Origin: CAYPTY01 sp964413935
Lineage (GTDB): Bacteria; Bacteroidota; Rhodothermia; Balneolales; Balneolaceae
Direction of reading: 5' to 3'
Assembly (NCBI GenBank): GCA_964413935.1
Contig: CAYPTY010000013.1
Span: forward strand, 34,315-98,314
Length of the DNA: 64,000 nucleotides
In this document: positions 18,823 to 27,382 of the stretch, piece after piece
How the letters are laid out: each line of letters opens with the position of its first letter
Position numbering within the stretch: the stretch's first letter is position 1
The notes under the pieces: model-generated
Database searches by the model: none
What the model was told of the DNA's origin: nothing
The model's input: the letters and a program-made list of their open reading frames with translations, nothing else
Made by a program: the position numbers and the translations under genes

Positions 18823-19635
18823 ATGAAAATCCTATACGCTGCAGCTGAAATCTCTCCCTTTGCACGCATGACATACACCGCCGACCTGCTCCGGTTTCTG
18901 CCGGCATCTCTGCAGGATAAAGGGTATGAAATCCGCATTTTACTTCCCAAATACGGCACCATAAACGATCGCCGTAACCGACTTCATGAGGTTATCCGAC
19001 TTTCCGGCATTGAAGTGGAGGTAGGTGAGAACAAAGAGAGTATGAAAATCAAAGTTGCCAGTATCCCCAATGCAAAATTGCAGGTTTACTTCCTGGACAA
19101 CGATACCTACTTCAAAAGAAAAGGCCTGTTCAAAAAACAGGACAGCGGCGAATTTTATAAAGACAATGATGAAAGAGTGGCCTTCTACAATAAAGGGGTA
19201 CTCGAAACGGTTATCAAACTTGGCTGGAAACCGGATATCATCCACTGCCACGACTGGCCAGCGGGCTTAATTCCCATGCTGGTTAAAACCAAATACAAAG
19301 ACAACCCATTGTTTGATAACACACAGATTGTGTACAATCTCCATCATGCTGAAAATGAAGGACATTTTGACAATCCGCGCGTTCTGGAACTGCTTGGTTT
19401 GCCTGAAGATGTGGACCTTGGTTCTCTCACGGATGAAGGTAAAGTGGATCTCCTAAAACTTGGCCTCAAATACAGTGATCATGTGGTTACCGGTAACAAC
19501 CTGCGCGATGAGTTTGATGATCTGTTTAAAGAAATGTCAGTAAAGCCTCATCAGATTCAGGGCTCACCGGAAGATGTTTCAGCCAAGTTTGCCGAATATT
19601 ACCAGCAGATCGCTGATAAAATCGAAACAGAATAA
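18823..19635 (+). CDS. Half-length glycogen synthase-like protein (GT5 N-terminal domain only)
   Basis: The 270-aa protein matches only the N-terminal Rossmann half of bacterial glycogen synthase: ILYAAAEISPFARM at the start, IRILLPKYGTINDRRN, VYFLDNDTYF, IIHCHDWPAGLIPMLV, and YNLHHAENEGHF. The C-terminal nucleotide-sugar domain of GT-B enzymes is missing. The Lys-x-Gly-Gly ADP-glucose motif near residue 15 is replaced by ARMTYTAD. Similar half-length 'glycogen synthase' proteins are, to my knowledge, widespread in Bacteroidota, so this is not a fresh truncation. It may be a regulatory or partner protein. It sits in one transcription unit behind comA and ahead of the lipoprotein. Confidence 0.8.
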   Translation: MKILYAAAEISPFARMTYTADLLRFLPASLQDKGYEIRILLPKYGTINDRRNRLHEVIRLSGIEVEVGENKESMKIKVASIPNAKLQVYFLDNDTYFKRKGLFKKQDSGEFYKDNDERVAFYNKGVLETVIKLGWKPDIIHCHDWPAGLIPMLVKTKYKDNPLFDNTQIVYNLHHAENEGHFDNPRVLELLGLPEDVDLGSLTDEGKVDLLKLGLKYSDHVVTGNNLRDEFDDLFKEMSVKPHQIQGSPEDVSAKFAEYYQQIADKIETE

Positions 19636-19663
19636 TCCTGTACTCACAATCCTGAACTCAACA

Positions 19664-20872
19664 GTGAAAAAGGTCAGAACTGCACGACTGCCGCGGTTGA
19701 TGCTGCCCTTACTTCTGCTTCTGGCTATCACCGGATGTAAGGAAGAACCCGGAGTGGTTGGTGAATCTTTTGTAGAAAGCTCCCAGAGCTTTCAGTTTGA
19801 TACCCTGTTTGTGAATAACTTACAGCCAGAAAGTTCTAATGCTTATACAGGTAGGCTTCAGCGCATTGCCGTAGGTAATTACACCGATCCTATTTTTGGG
19901 GATATGATTACTCGTGCTCTCGTTAAGCCCATCATCACCGATCTGATCGATCTGCAAGCTGTTTTTAACACCTCTGAAATGGAACTGCGCTTACAGTTCG
20001 ATACCAGTCAGTTCTGGGGAGATACCACCGTCACCAATCAATACAATATCTACCGGGTTGAAAATCTATGGAGAGGAATTCCATGGCTGAGCGACGACCA
20101 GGTGCAGTTTAATGAGGCGGAACTGCTTGCAACCTTTGATCGCCGCCTGGAGGAAATAGTGACCATCCCCTTACCGGAGGACTGGGTCGTAGAATACGCA
20201 GCTCTTTATAATGCCGATGATGTACTCAAAGATTCCCTATTCAGTTTTGAATTTGACGGGCTGGTGATTGAACCGGTTACAGACAACGGAGCCATTGGCT
20301 ATATTAATATTGCGAATACCGTTTTTGCGGTTAAAAACCCTCTGGATACCGCGTTTGTGGAAATTCCACTGGGCGACTGGGCCTACTCCATCGAAAGAGA
20401 AAACGCAGTAACCCCAAACGATCGCCTCATGATTAATACAAACAATGATGTATTTATTCGGGGCAATTTTTTCGATCAGCTAAGTGGCTTTGAACAAAGT
20501 AACATCGTCAAGGCTGAACTGGTTCTTTACAGGGATACCCTCACCCTGCAGAATAATCTTCCTGCCGGTCACGTCCGGCCAAAACCCAATTTTCTGCTTG
20601 CACATCAAAACATTGATCTGGATCCGATCTATGAGTTCAGTATCAGCGGAGGGGATTCACTCGGCCGCCCCGATGATGTATATGAGGCATACCGCTTCAA
20701 TCTGACAGCCTATGTAAATCGCTATCTTTTCGGGGATGGACTGGATGATGATTTCTATTTCACCATTTTTGAGCGAACCGGAGTAGTGAGAAGTGAATTA
20801 CTGCATGACAGCAGTACCGGTGATGCAGACCGGCGGCCAATTGTCATTATCACACGGATTGAGGAAGAATGA
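19664..20872 (+). CDS. DUF4270-like lipoprotein
   Basis: Starting at GTG 19664, the 402-aa protein has a signal peptide with lipobox LAITGC, so lipid is attached at Cys25. The open frame extends upstream to 19574, but that part overlaps the half-GlgA gene and places the signal peptide internally, so the GTG start is preferred. The block VGESFVESSQSFQFDT followed by GNYTDPIFGDM resembles DUF4270 lipoproteins of Bacteroidota. To my recollection these genes often sit beside half-GlgA there. The body is mostly beta-strand-like. The function is unknown. The next gene overlaps its stop by four bases. Confidence 0.75.
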   Translation: MKKVRTARLPRLMLPLLLLLAITGCKEEPGVVGESFVESSQSFQFDTLFVNNLQPESSNAYTGRLQRIAVGNYTDPIFGDMITRALVKPIITDLIDLQAVFNTSEMELRLQFDTSQFWGDTTVTNQYNIYRVENLWRGIPWLSDDQVQFNEAELLATFDRRLEEIVTIPLPEDWVVEYAALYNADDVLKDSLFSFEFDGLVIEPVTDNGAIGYINIANTVFAVKNPLDTAFVEIPLGDWAYSIERENAVTPNDRLMINTNNDVFIRGNFFDQLSGFEQSNIVKAELVLYRDTLTLQNNLPAGHVRPKPNFLLAHQNIDLDPIYEFSISGGDSLGRPDDVYEAYRFNLTAYVNRYLFGDGLDDDFYFTIFERTGVVRSELLHDSSTGDADRRPIVIITRIEEE

Positions 20873-22179
20873 ATAAACTCCTGATCATATCTGCCTTTCT
20901 TCTCATTACCATCCTGAACAGCAGTGATACACTGGCTCAGGTTTCTGATCCGGGTAATGCGCGCAGTGGCAGTGTATATTCCTTTTTTGGAGCCGGTCAA
21001 CCTATGGATATGGGCCTGATTGAGGAAGAATCAATGGGAATATTCGGTATTTCCTATCGTGGGATTGGATCCACAGGATTTGGTAATCCGGCATTCTTCG
21101 CACAGGGGTTTTACACTGCAGCAACAGTCTCCATCTCGGCTGAACGTTTTTCTGCTTCTGATGATCAATCTTCATCGGTCAACCGGCTGATCAATCCTAA
21201 TTCTATACTTATATCCTACCCCCTTAAAGGCGGGCGACTGGGCCTGGCAACCGGTTTGTTTCCGGTTACCCGTTACCGATTCCGCATATTTCAGGATGGA
21301 AGTGCCCAAAACGGCCCCGATGATCCTATACAGTTTTCACTTAATGACCAGGGAGCCGGTGGTATAAATAAGTTTGAAGTTGGGCTTGGACTCAAGGTGG
21401 TGGATAACTTTTATGTGGGATGGGCCCCCAGTTTTGTGTTTGTTTCTTCTCAGCTCGAGACTCTTTTTGAAACGGATGATTTTTCTATCGGGCAGCAGTT
21501 TACCCAGTTTAATGTCGACGGGCAGGGATTCGGAAGCCGGTTTGGGGTAGCCTGGAATATTCCGCAGCTTACAAATGAGGATGACGTGCTTACCGTTGGC
21601 GCCACCCTGAATCTGCCGGTACGCATAGATGCAAACCGAACCAAAGAGTTCGATAAATTTCTGGGTAATGATTTTGCAACGGTTGTTATCAATGAGGGAC
21701 CCGGTCTGGGTTCTGGCGACATCGACCTGCCACTTGAGCTGGGTGCTGGTTTAACCTACTATCCTGGTATCTACACCAATTTCTCTGTTGAAACACAGTT
21801 TCAGCAATGGAGTCAGGCTTCCTACGATTTCAGTGCAGATGAGGAGGCGCTGCTGAAAGACCGTTTCCGCCTGGGCATTGGCGGGCAATTTCATCCCTAC
21901 AGAAGGGGATCAAATAAATTTTTATCCCGCTTTAAATACAGTTTCGGTGCCAGCTACGACAACGGCCATCTCAGTATTAATGGACAAAATATAGAAACAC
22001 TCTTATTTTCGGCCGGGTTTGGTATATTGTCGACCCGTTCTCGTTCCACACTGGATTTCAGTATCCTCTACGGAGTGCGCGGAACACGTAATAATAATCT
22101 GGTAAAAGAGGACATTCTTGGCTTCAGACTGTCGGTTAATTTGACAGAACTGATGTTCATCAGACCAAAACTTCAATAA
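20869..22179 (+). CDS. Outer-membrane beta-barrel-like protein
   Basis: The 436-aa protein has a signal peptide ending near TLAQ|VSD. The body is rich in alternating hydrophobic/polar strands with many Gly, Phe and Tyr, and it ends in FIRPKLQ. This is typical of Bacteroidota outer-membrane barrels. I see no FadL/OMPP1 signature strong enough to name. It overlaps the upstream lipoprotein stop by four bases (ATGA), so the pair is translationally coupled and may form a complex. Confidence 0.7.
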   Translation: MNKLLIISAFLLITILNSSDTLAQVSDPGNARSGSVYSFFGAGQPMDMGLIEEESMGIFGISYRGIGSTGFGNPAFFAQGFYTAATVSISAERFSASDDQSSSVNRLINPNSILISYPLKGGRLGLATGLFPVTRYRFRIFQDGSAQNGPDDPIQFSLNDQGAGGINKFEVGLGLKVVDNFYVGWAPSFVFVSSQLETLFETDDFSIGQQFTQFNVDGQGFGSRFGVAWNIPQLTNEDDVLTVGATLNLPVRIDANRTKEFDKFLGNDFATVVINEGPGLGSGDIDLPLELGAGLTYYPGIYTNFSVETQFQQWSQASYDFSADEEALLKDRFRLGIGGQFHPYRRGSNKFLSRFKYSFGASYDNGHLSINGQNIETLLFSAGFGILSTRSRSTLDFSILYGVRGTRNNNLVKEDILGFRLSVNLTELMFIRPKLQ

Positions 22180-22246
22180 CTTAGACGTAATAATTTATTT
22201 AACTGAGTAGTTTATATAGGTAGCTATTCAACAAACCGATTGCTTT

Positions 22247-23572
22247 ATGAAACAACTAACTATCATTCTTGGGATTCTTATTTTCGCTTCAAATGTAGTT
22301 GTAGCCGAACAGAATGAATGTGAGACTCCGGACGGACTGCCACCACTGGCGGTTTATTCCCTCTTTTATTCGAACTACAGAAACGGTGATTATGAATTTG
22401 CACTCAAGTACGGCCGCTGGATGGTTGAGTGTGAAGTCCGTGAAATCGAGGGTAACAATCGATATTCATTAGCTCGCCATTATGAGCGTATGATCAAAGC
22501 ATACGAGGAAATTGCGAAGGAAAAGCAAGATCCAGCCGTAAAAGCAGCTTACATTGATACTGCACTCACTCTATTTGACACCGGTTTCGAAATTTTCAGT
22601 GACGAGGATGTTGACGAATTTGAATGGAAACTGGATAAGGGCCGGTTTGTTCAAACCAATGCTGATTTTGTTGAGGGCGGAGCAGAACAGGCTTTTGATA
22701 TCTACCGAGAGCTTTTTGAGGCCGACCCAAAACGAACTACAGAACTAGGGGAAGGGTATTATTTTCAGCTGATCCTTCAGGATATGGTGTCCAGTGGTGA
22801 AAAACAGGAAGCACTGAAAGCCATTGACACGGCCACTCCTTACATGAACGAAAAAACTGTACAGTTTGCCGAAAAGGTGAAATTCGATTTATTCGACTCA
22901 CCTGAAGAACTGATTGCTTACTGGGAGGAAGAGCTGGAAAAAGACCCTGAAAACCTGGATGTACTTCGTGAACTGAGAGACTTGTACGAAGATCAGGACA
23001 TGCGGGAAAAAGCGATTGATACCGCAATAAAGCTGTATGAATTAAATCCTACCTTTGAAAACGCCAAAACCCTTGGTCAGGTAGAAAAGAACAATGCAGA
23101 CTATAATAACGCTGCCAGGTACTATGCCGAAGCATATGAAAAAGCGGAAAACGACTCGGACAAGGAAAGCATGGCACGCGAACTGGCCGGTGTGAATTTA
23201 TCTCGTGAAAATCTTCAGGAAGCCAGAACCTGGGCAAGACGTGCGCTTCAGCACAATCCTAACTCAGGACAGGCTTACATACAGATTGCAAATATTTACG
23301 GACAGAGTGTGAGCCAGTGTACAAGCGACCGAAAGCTGGATCGTAAAGACCGTGTGGTTTACTGGCTGGTGCTTGACTATCTGGACAAAGCGAAGAATGC
23401 AGATGCATCTGTTGCTAATCAGGTTAACCGACTCTACCAAACCTATGAGCCGGTAACACCAACGCAGGAAGACAAATTCTTTGTGGGATGGAATACAGGC
23501 GATAAAATTCAGGTGGACGCCAGCCTGTATTCATGTTACGACTGGATCAGCGAAACCACTACCGTGCGCTGA
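22247..23572 (+). CDS. Periplasmic tetratricopeptide-repeat protein
   Basis: The 441-aa protein has a signal peptide cleaved near VVVA|EQ. At least three TPR-like pairs are visible at about residues 240-275, 277-310 and 325-360 (RENLQEARTWARRALQHNPNSGQAYIQIANIYG), with weaker helices before. Four cysteines lie outside the repeats (two near the N terminus, two near the C terminus) and could form disulfides in the periplasm. It lies 67 nt after the OMP gene, likely in the same unit or its own. It probably scaffolds another envelope protein. Confidence 0.75.
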   Translation: MKQLTIILGILIFASNVVVAEQNECETPDGLPPLAVYSLFYSNYRNGDYEFALKYGRWMVECEVREIEGNNRYSLARHYERMIKAYEEIAKEKQDPAVKAAYIDTALTLFDTGFEIFSDEDVDEFEWKLDKGRFVQTNADFVEGGAEQAFDIYRELFEADPKRTTELGEGYYFQLILQDMVSSGEKQEALKAIDTATPYMNEKTVQFAEKVKFDLFDSPEELIAYWEEELEKDPENLDVLRELRDLYEDQDMREKAIDTAIKLYELNPTFENAKTLGQVEKNNADYNNAARYYAEAYEKAENDSDKESMARELAGVNLSRENLQEARTWARRALQHNPNSGQAYIQIANIYGQSVSQCTSDRKLDRKDRVVYWLVLDYLDKAKNADASVANQVNRLYQTYEPVTPTQEDKFFVGWNTGDKIQVDASLYSCYDWISETTTVR

Positions 23573-23620
23573 TTTTGTATAGTTAAAAACATTTGTATCT
23601 TCTATTATCTGATCGAAAAC

Positions 23621-23645
23621 GGTGCGGGTGATTCCCACCCGCACC
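23621..23645 (+). terminator. Strong GC-rich hairpin before rho
   Basis: GGTGCGGGTG (23621-23630), loop ATTCC, then CACCCGCACC (23636-23645): a perfect 10-bp stem followed by CTCTTTAATT. It lies 48 nt after the TPR gene stop and 107 nt before rho. It could end the TPR transcript or act as an attenuator in the rho leader. Confidence 0.6.
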
Positions 23646-23751
23646 CTCTTTAATTCGCTTCCAACCACGCTCTCCCTTTTTTTACGATAACCCTTTTTTG
23701 TACCGCAAAAACCAATGATATCGGGAGGATTGGAGCTAATCCTAAGTTTTA

Positions 23752-24969
23752 ATGGCAAGAAATAACAACCGAAGAAATAAGAACAGACGTCGTAAAGGCA
23801 ACAAAAACAATAAGAAACAACAGGGTTTTGTACCCAAGTTTCACCATAATAATTCTATAGGGGTTGCAGGACGATACGGCGGGATATTAGAGGTGAGTCA
23901 GAACGGTTATGGTTTTGTTCGCAAGCTGGATTATGAATTCAGTTTAACGCAACAGGACCCATTTCTGACCCCTAATGAAATGAAACATTATGACCTTCGG
24001 GCCGGACTTATTATCGAAGGAGAGTTTGAGGAAGACCAGCAGGGAAACCGCCACGTTTACTCAATCGAAAGCATCAACGGGAGAAATGTGGATGTCTGGG
24101 AAAAAGTGACCCGTTTTGAGCTTCAAACCCCCATTATGCCCATTGAACAGATTACGCTGGGATATAATCCGGATGATATTGAGATGCGCGTAATGGATTT
24201 GGTTGCACCAATCGGGAAAGGACAGCGATCCCTCATTGTAGCGCCACCACGAACCGGTAAAACGGTACTGCTGAAAAAAATTGCAACGAGCATTATCGAG
24301 CATTACCCGGATATCACCACCTGTGTTTTACTGGTGGATGAACGGCCGGAAGAAGTGACCGATTTTATGCGTTCAACCAACGCCGAAGTATTTGCCTCAT
24401 CCAATGATAAAAAGACGGAATCACATGTCCGTATCTCAGAAATGGCTCTGGGTTATGTAAAGCGCAAAGCGGAGATGGGCGAGGATGCCGTTTTGTTAAT
24501 CGACTCCATAACCCGGCTTGGAAGAGCATACAATGCAGCTCAGTCGAACAGCGGGAGAACGCTAAGCGGTGGATTGGACATAAGGGCGCTTGAAATCCCG
24601 AAAAGAATTTTTGGTTCTGCCCGTAAATTTGAAGGAGGCGGATCGCTCACCATCATTGCCACCTGCCTCATCGAAACCAACTCACGCATGGACGACCTCA
24701 TTTTCGAGGAATTCAAGGGAACCGGTAATATGGAACTGGTATTGGATCGTGAACTGGCCAACGATCGGATTTACCCGGCCATCAACATAGCAGCTTCCGG
24801 AACACGGAATGAGCATAAATTCATTACGGACTCCCTGGAAGAGCGAAATCTGGTCCGTCGCTATCTGCTGAAAAAATCACCTAAAGAATCCATGCTTGGA
24901 CTGCTGAAGGTACTGGGCAACACTGAAAGTAATCAGGAGCTGCTGAACCAGATCGCTGCTTCGGTCTAA
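23752..24969 (+). CDS. rho: Transcription termination factor Rho
   Basis: The 405-aa ATPase helicase ends transcription on unstructured RNA. Walker A is APPRTGKT from residue 164, Walker B is LLIDSITRLGRAY, and the Q- and R-loop regions (ALEIPKRIFGSARKFEGGGSLTI) are present. Residues about 40-120 form the cold-shock RNA-binding fold with GYGFVR. Residues 1-27 are an Arg/Asn/Lys tract in place of the Rho_N helix bundle of E. coli. Its 179-nt leader holds a 10-bp hairpin. It converges on the rhodanese gene with a four-base gap. Confidence 0.97.
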   Translation: MARNNNRRNKNRRRKGNKNNKKQQGFVPKFHHNNSIGVAGRYGGILEVSQNGYGFVRKLDYEFSLTQQDPFLTPNEMKHYDLRAGLIIEGEFEEDQQGNRHVYSIESINGRNVDVWEKVTRFELQTPIMPIEQITLGYNPDDIEMRVMDLVAPIGKGQRSLIVAPPRTGKTVLLKKIATSIIEHYPDITTCVLLVDERPEEVTDFMRSTNAEVFASSNDKKTESHVRISEMALGYVKRKAEMGEDAVLLIDSITRLGRAYNAAQSNSGRTLSGGLDIRALEIPKRIFGSARKFEGGGSLTIIATCLIETNSRMDDLIFEEFKGTGNMELVLDRELANDRIYPAINIAASGTRNEHKFITDSLEERNLVRRYLLKKSPKESMLGLLKVLGNTESNQELLNQIAASV

Positions 24970-24973
24970 GGAA

Positions 24974-25294
24974 TCAATAAATCGGAAGAGAAGGGTCAAT
25001 AAAACGTGCCCAGGCATTAACGCCCCCCTGCAGGTTGTACACGTTGCTGAAACCCTTTGATTCCAGAAATTTGGCAGCCTGAGCCGAACGACCACCACTT
25101 CTGCACATCACGATTACTTCCTTATCGCGCTGGTCTTCAATTTCGGAATATCGATCGGGTATCTCTCCAAGGGGTATGAGTTCTCCATCTATGTTTGAAA
25201 TCTGGTATTCGTGAGGTTCACGCACATCAAGCAGGAAAAAATCCTCACCGGCATCCATCTTTGCCTTGAGGTCGTTAACGTTGATCTCTTTCAT
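24974..25294 (-). CDS. Rhodanese-like domain protein
   Basis: The 106-aa protein is a single rhodanese domain with LLDVREPHEY at about 21-30 and the active-site loop CRSGGRS with Cys64. Such proteins carry sulfane sulfur or act as sulfurtransferases (GlpE/PspE type). No signal peptide is visible, so it is cytosolic. It is last in the leftward run miaA-purS-clpS-purQ-lptB-rhodanese, 12 nt after lptB. The substrate is unknown. Confidence 0.9.
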   Translation of the reverse strand: MKEINVNDLKAKMDAGEDFFLLDVREPHEYQISNIDGELIPLGEIPDRYSEIEDQRDKEVIVMCRSGGRSAQAAKFLESKGFSNVYNLQGGVNAWARFIDPSLPIY

Positions 25295-25306
25295 AGTCTG
25301 ATTTAC

Positions 25307-26056
25307 TTAAGGTTGATATCGGTCGAGTTTAAACTGTTTGCCCAAATATAGTTTTTTTGCTTCTTCGTCTTCGGCCAGCACATGAGCAGAGCCTTCGCGA
25401 AGAATACGGCCTTCAAACATCAGATAGGCGCGATCTGTAATGGCCAGGGTTTCATGCACATTATGATCCGTGATGAGTATACCAATATTTCGGTATTTCA
25501 GCTTGGATACGATTTCCTGTATATCTTCAACGGCGATTGGATCTACTCCGGCAAAGGGCTCATCCAGGAGAATAAACTTGGGATCGGTGATGAGTGCACG
25601 GGCAATTTCGGTTCTCCGGCGCTCTCCACCTGAAAGACTGTAACCCTTGCTGTTCACCACTTTTTCCAACCCGAATTCCTCAATAAGCTTATCCGCTTTT
25701 TCACGGATTTCTTTTTTGGGGATGGGGAAAAACTGAAGCACCGTTTCCAGATTCTGCCGTACGCTTAAATTGCGGAAAACTGAGGCTTCCTGAGCCAGAT
25801 AGCCTACGCCCATACGGGCGCGTTTGTACATAGGGGTTCCGGTGAGTTCATGTCCGCCCAGAAATATTTTTCCATCGTTGGGTTTCACCAGCCCTACAAA
25901 CATGTAAAATGTAGTGGTTTTACCGGCACCATTCGGACCCAGCAGTCCTACGATTTCACCCTGCTTTACTTCGATGGAGACTTCGTCAACCACGGTACGT
26001 TTTTTATACCGTTTAACGAGTTTGTCACTATGCAGGGTGAGCTGGTATTCAAACAT
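25307..26056 (-). CDS. lptB: LPS export ABC transporter ATP-binding protein
   Basis: The 249-aa ATPase has Walker A GPNGAGKTTT, the ABC signature YSLSGGERRRTEIARAL, Walker B FILLDEPFAGVDP and the H-loop ILITDHNVHETL, which is characteristic of LptB. It powers LptBFG extraction of lipopolysaccharide from the inner membrane. lptC, lptF and lptG are not adjacent. The C-terminal tail after YLGKQFKL fits LptB. It lies 16 nt after purQ. Confidence 0.95.
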   Translation of the reverse strand: MFEYQLTLHSDKLVKRYKKRTVVDEVSIEVKQGEIVGLLGPNGAGKTTTFYMFVGLVKPNDGKIFLGGHELTGTPMYKRARMGVGYLAQEASVFRNLSVRQNLETVLQFFPIPKKEIREKADKLIEEFGLEKVVNSKGYSLSGGERRRTEIARALITDPKFILLDEPFAGVDPIAVEDIQEIVSKLKYRNIGILITDHNVHETLAITDRAYLMFEGRILREGSAHVLAEDEEAKKLYLGKQFKLDRYQP

Positions 26057-26072
26057 TCAGACAGGGTTACGG

Positions 26073-26771
26073 TCAGGCAACCGAAAGTGAATTCAGGATG
26101 CTTTCGAAAATGGGTTTCCCATCATCTGATCCCAACAGTTTTTCCATAGCCCTTTCGGGATGGGGCATCATACCCAGTACATTTTTCTGAATATTGGTGA
26201 TTCCGGCTATGTGATCGGTGCTGCCGTTAAAATTTGCTTCCTCGCTCAGATTGCCTTCGGCATCGCAATAGCGAAAAATGATCTGATCATTATCCTGAAG
26301 CGCTTTAAGACCGTCATCATCAATTTTATAATTGCCTTCGCCGTGCGAGACCGGAATATCCAGCACCTGATTGGCCTGCAAGGCGGATGTAAACATGGAA
26401 TCGGTATGCTCAACCCGGATATAGGTGTTTTTGCACACAAACTTCAGATGCTGATTATGTAGCATCGCACCGGGTATCAGGCCGGATTCAAGCAGAATCT
26501 GAAAACCATTACATATTCCCATGACCGGTTTACCGGCTTCTGCGAATTTAACGACGGATTGCATAATGGGTGAAAAACGTGCGATGGCGCCGGAACGGAG
26601 GTAATCACCATAGGAAAATCCGCCGGGTACAATCAGAAAATCAATACCAGACAGGTCCGTATCTTTATGCCAGAGGAATTTGGTGTCTGCATGCATCACA
26701 TGCTTCAGTGCATGATAGGCATCGTGATCACAGTTGGAACCGGGAAAAACAATTACGCCGAAGGTAGCCAT
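26073..26771 (-). CDS. purQ: Phosphoribosylformylglycinamidine synthase subunit I (glutaminase)
   Basis: The 232-aa class I glutamine amidotransferase supplies ammonia to PurL for FGAM formation. It has the nucleophile elbow MGICNGFQILL (Cys in GICNGFQ) and the His-x-Glu pair in MMPHPERAME near the C terminus. It starts with FGVIVFPGSNCD, the PurQ signature. The separate small PurQ and PurS genes mark the three-subunit PurLQS type; purL is not in this window. clpS lies between purS and purQ. Confidence 0.96.
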   Translation of the reverse strand: MATFGVIVFPGSNCDHDAYHALKHVMHADTKFLWHKDTDLSGIDFLIVPGGFSYGDYLRSGAIARFSPIMQSVVKFAEAGKPVMGICNGFQILLESGLIPGAMLHNQHLKFVCKNTYIRVEHTDSMFTSALQANQVLDIPVSHGEGNYKIDDDGLKALQDNDQIIFRYCDAEGNLSEEANFNGSTDHIAGITNIQKNVLGMMPHPERAMEKLLGSDDGKPIFESILNSLSVA

Positions 26772-26775
26772 TGGC

Positions 26776-27099
26776 TCAGCCCTTAATTTCAGTTATAAGT
26801 TGTATTTCAAGTAAAATGCTGTTCACTCGCATGCATTCTTCAAAGGTGCCTTCAAAGACGGTGGCTTTGCCTTCGTTGTGAACGGTCCAGGCTATGCTTT
26901 CAGCCTCTGATACGCTGCATTTAATTGCTTTGATTAGCTGATTGATGACTTCATCGAAGGTATGGATGTCATCATTGTATAAAATGAGTCGCCATGGCGA
27001 TTCCACAACCTCCTCGGTGAGCACCTCGGAGTCGGTCTCTGTTTCCGGATTGGTGGTTGAGAAATAAATGCGATAATCCATTACCGCGCTTTGCTTCAT
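26776..27099 (-). CDS. clpS: ATP-dependent Clp protease adaptor ClpS
   Basis: The 107-aa protein has the ClpS core PWRLILYNDDIHTFDEVI and a second block VHNEGKATVFEGTFEECMRV. These hold the Asn-Asp-Asp and His residues that grip N-degron ends and hand them to ClpAP. The N-terminal 35 residues are acidic and flexible, as in the family. Its ATG overlaps the purS stop (ATGA) and purQ follows four bases on, so it is embedded in a purine operon. A Met at codon 7 is an alternative start. Confidence 0.93.
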   Translation of the reverse strand: MKQSAVMDYRIYFSTTNPETETDSEVLTEEVVESPWRLILYNDDIHTFDEVINQLIKAIKCSVSEAESIAWTVHNEGKATVFEGTFEECMRVNSILLEIQLITEIKG

Positions 27100-27341
27100 T
27101 TTTGGATATGAATTTCAAAATCTTCCATCACTTCATTGGCAAGCAGTTTGGTGCAGGCTTCCTTGGCAATGTTCATGGCCTCGTCTTCCGTACCGGCATC
27201 AATGTCCAGTTCAATCAGTTTTCCGATGCGTACATTCTGCACTTTTCCGATCCCCAGATTTTGCAGTGCATGATGAGTGGCTTTGCCTTTGGGATCCAGG
27301 ATGGATTCCCGGAGTGTAACGTCTACTTTTGCTTTGTACAT
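27096..27341 (-). CDS. purS: Phosphoribosylformylglycinamidine synthase subunit PurS
   Basis: The 81-aa protein matches PurS: YKAKVDVTLRESILDPKGKA, then ALQNLGIGKVQNVRIGKLIEL and the C-terminal MEDFEI. PurS bridges PurL and PurQ in the FGAM synthase complex. It is first of the purS-clpS-purQ group, 41 nt after miaA. Confidence 0.95.
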   Translation of the reverse strand: MYKAKVDVTLRESILDPKGKATHHALQNLGIGKVQNVRIGKLIELDIDAGTEDEAMNIAKEACTKLLANEVMEDFEIHIQK

Positions 27342-27382
27342 ATTGCGTTGTACACAGGTGAAAGATTTGATTAGCCTGAAAG

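Noticed and set aside
19574..19663. Upstream extension of the DUF4270-like lipoprotein
   Set aside because: It overlaps the half-GlgA gene and would bury the signal peptide; the GTG at 19664 gives a proper lipoprotein signal.
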